From: Bacillota bacterium | GTDB taxonomy: Bacteria > Bacillota > Bacilli > Alicyclobacillales > SLC66 | Direction: 5' to 3' | Assembly (NCBI GenBank): GCA_021799325.1 | Contig: JAJZAS010000008.1 | Span: forward strand, 1 to 16,444 | Length of the DNA: 16,444 nucleotides | Shown here: in pieces, positions 15,947-16,444 of the stretch | Position numbering within the stretch: the stretch's first letter is position 1 | Layout of the letters: the number at the start of each line of letters is the position of its first letter | The notes under the pieces: model-generated | Told to the model about the DNA's origin: nothing | Databases searched by the model: none | The model's input: the letters and a program-made list of their open reading frames with translations, nothing else | Made by a program: the position numbers and the translations under genes

Positions 15947-16010
15947 ACGTAGAGTATGATCAAACTCGGTAAACGGTGTGGGCGAACCAGCATTTTTCAA
16001 GACACATGGA
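15903..16010 (+). other. Non-coding gap between trmD and the rRNA promoters
   Basis: No coding frame with a ribosome binding site is visible. The gap holds the right arm of the trmD inverted repeat and AAACGGTGTGGGC (15971-15983), which can also pair with GCCCACCGTTT (15890-15900) except for a 2-base bulge. A short T-run (15992-15996) follows. TTGACG (15923-15928) and TATGAT (15955-15960) are 26 bases apart, too far for a promoter. rplS is absent. Confidence 0.7.
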
Positions 16011-16039
16011 TTGCCATGATAGTATTGCAAGTATAAAAT
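16011..16039 (+). promoter_or_regulatory. rRNA operon promoter P1
   Basis: -35 TTGCCA (16011-16016, 5 of 6) and -10 TAAAAT (16034-16039, 5 of 6) are separated by 17 bases. The start would be near 16046, just before the inverted repeat at 16052-16076, so only P1 transcripts would carry that whole repeat. Tandem promoters are normal for rRNA operons. Confidence 0.65.
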
Positions 16040-16051
16040 ATCGATGCAAAA

Positions 16052-16076
16052 TGTCGATGTGTGGTTGACATCGACA
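16052..16076 (+). repeat. Perfect 9-base inverted repeat over the P2 -35
   Basis: TGTCGATGT (16052-16060) and ACATCGACA (16068-16076) are exact reverse complements with a 7-base spacer. The right arm overlaps the P2 -35 (16065-16070). A third TCGATG lies at 16041-16046. The 25-base span suits a dimeric DNA-binding protein, or an RNA hairpin in transcripts from P1. No known regulator is recognised. Confidence 0.7.
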
Positions 16077-16093
16077 ATCAGGCATGGTATATT
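16065..16093 (+). promoter_or_regulatory. rRNA operon promoter P2
   Basis: A perfect -35 TTGACA (16065-16070), 17-base spacer and -10 TATATT (16088-16093, 5 of 6) lie 222 bases before the estimated 16S start. Transcription would begin near 16100. This is the stronger of the tandem pair by sequence. Confidence 0.85.
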
Positions 16094-16099
16094 ACGTTT

Positions 16100-16314
16100 T
16101 GTCGCCGCGAGGGCGGCGGTTCGATCCTTGAAAACTAAACACGTATAGAGTACCACGTGCGTGATATGCAATGCAGCAACAACGTCAGTAAGTAATGGCA
16201 ACGAGCCACGAGTAGATCGAGGAACTGGCGGCGTGACCTAGCGATGGTATAAGGATACCGGAGCGAGGAAGCGATGGCGAGTGACAAAGAGATACGAAGT
16301 GGATCGGCAGCCAT
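16100..16314 (+). other. rRNA leader (5' external transcribed spacer)
   Basis: About 215 bases from the P2 start to the 16S. It begins with a GC-rich hairpin, CGCCGC (16103-16108) with GCGGCG (16113-16118) and loop GAGG. A BoxA-like segment follows, and a small hairpin GGTAT (16246-16250) with ATACC (16255-16259). The part at 16219-16286 shows collinear similarity to the first ~110 bases of the 16S gene. Pre-16S processing sites are expected here but cannot be placed without the sequence downstream of the 16S. Confidence 0.75.
16123..16136 (+). promoter_or_regulatory. BoxA-like antitermination signal
   Basis: GATCCTTGAAAACT resembles the BoxA-type segment (consensus TGYTCTTTGAAAA) found in Bacilli rRNA leaders, where Nus factors bind to keep RNA polymerase from stopping early. 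It lies about 23 bases after the P2 start and about 180 before the 16S, a usual position. The match is partial: CCTTGAAAACT fits, the first bases do not. Confidence 0.55.
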
Positions 16315-16444
16315 TTGAATGAGAGTTTGATCCTGGCTCAGGACGAACGCTGGCGGCGTGCCTAATACATGCAAGTCGAGCGAGGGTCTTCGGACCCTAG
16401 CGGCGGACGGGTGAGTAACACGTGGGGAACCTGGCACAGAGTGG
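16315..16444 (+). rRNA. rrs: 16S ribosomal RNA, 5' end (partial)
   Basis: The universal AGAGTTTGATCCTGGCTCAG lies at 16322-16341, followed by the conserved GACGAACGCTGGCGGCGTG (16342-16360), the V1 hairpin GGGTCTTCGGACCC and GGGTGAGTAACACGTGG. The mature 5' end is estimated at 16315 by setting A16322 as E. coli position 8, with a few bases of doubt. The gene continues past the window. The V1 loop suggests Bacilli of the Alicyclobacillaceae type. Confidence 0.97.

Noticed and set aside
15923..15960. TTGACG and TATGAT as an extra rRNA promoter
   Set aside because: The 26-base spacing is too long for sigma-A; neither element has a better partner.
16103..16130. GGTTCGATCC after GGGCGGC, resembling a tRNA T-arm
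   Set aside because: The expected five-base T-stem does not form and there is no acceptor stem, D-arm or anticodon arm around it.
16135..16437. A minus-strand open frame across the rRNA leader and 16S start
   Set aside because: It is antisense to structural RNA, and its composition follows the conserved 16S bases. No coding evidence.
1..16444. A hidden defence, mobile or other accessory system
   Set aside because: Every coding frame with a ribosome binding site belongs to a known housekeeping family. No integrase, transposase, toxin, CRISPR repeat or tRNA-linked attachment site was seen on either strand.

Overview
The window is a housekeeping stretch of a Gram-positive genome (Bacillota, class Bacilli). 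All genes are on the + strand, and almost all follow the order seen in Bacillus subtilis. The partial 16S rRNA at the right edge has a V1 loop that reads like Alicyclobacillaceae-type Bacilli, but 130 bases cannot fix the genus. Shine-Dalgarno sequences are strong, and 11 of the 18 complete coding sequences appear to start with TTG or GTG.

Region by region: (1) 1-1402 holds the 3' end of a YlbL/SepM-type PDZ-Lon protease gene. A separate two-gene unit follows, ylbN (DUF177) and rpmF (ribosomal protein L32), with a near-perfect sigma-A promoter and an intrinsic terminator. (2) 1403-5024 is the fatty-acid/phospholipid cluster fapR-plsX-fabD-fabG-acpP. A repressor (FapR) that senses malonyl-CoA leads the genes that make and use acyl-ACP. 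(3) 5025-7141 carries a terminator-like hairpin, a pair of 17-base direct repeats, fabF and rnc. (4) 7154-13494 holds smc, ftsY and then ylxM-ffh with its own promoter: chromosome condensation plus the two GTPases of the signal recognition particle pathway. (5) 13525-15902 is the ribosome-maturation group rpsP-khpA-ylqD-rimM-trmD, with an intrinsic terminator between khpA and ylqD. (6) 15903-16314 is a non-coding control region with inverted repeats, two tandem sigma-A promoters and an rRNA leader. It feeds the 16S rRNA gene that runs off the right edge.

The genes link membrane lipid synthesis, protein targeting to the membrane, chromosome organisation and ribosome assembly, a typical growth-coupled arrangement. 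No mobile element, phage gene, defence system, CRISPR array or unknown gene cluster is present. The most unusual material is the non-coding DNA before the 16S gene. A perfect 9-base inverted repeat lies over the -35 element of the downstream rRNA promoter. The leader has collinear similarity to the 5' domain of the 16S rRNA itself. The rRNA operon occupies the place after trmD where rplS is usually found.
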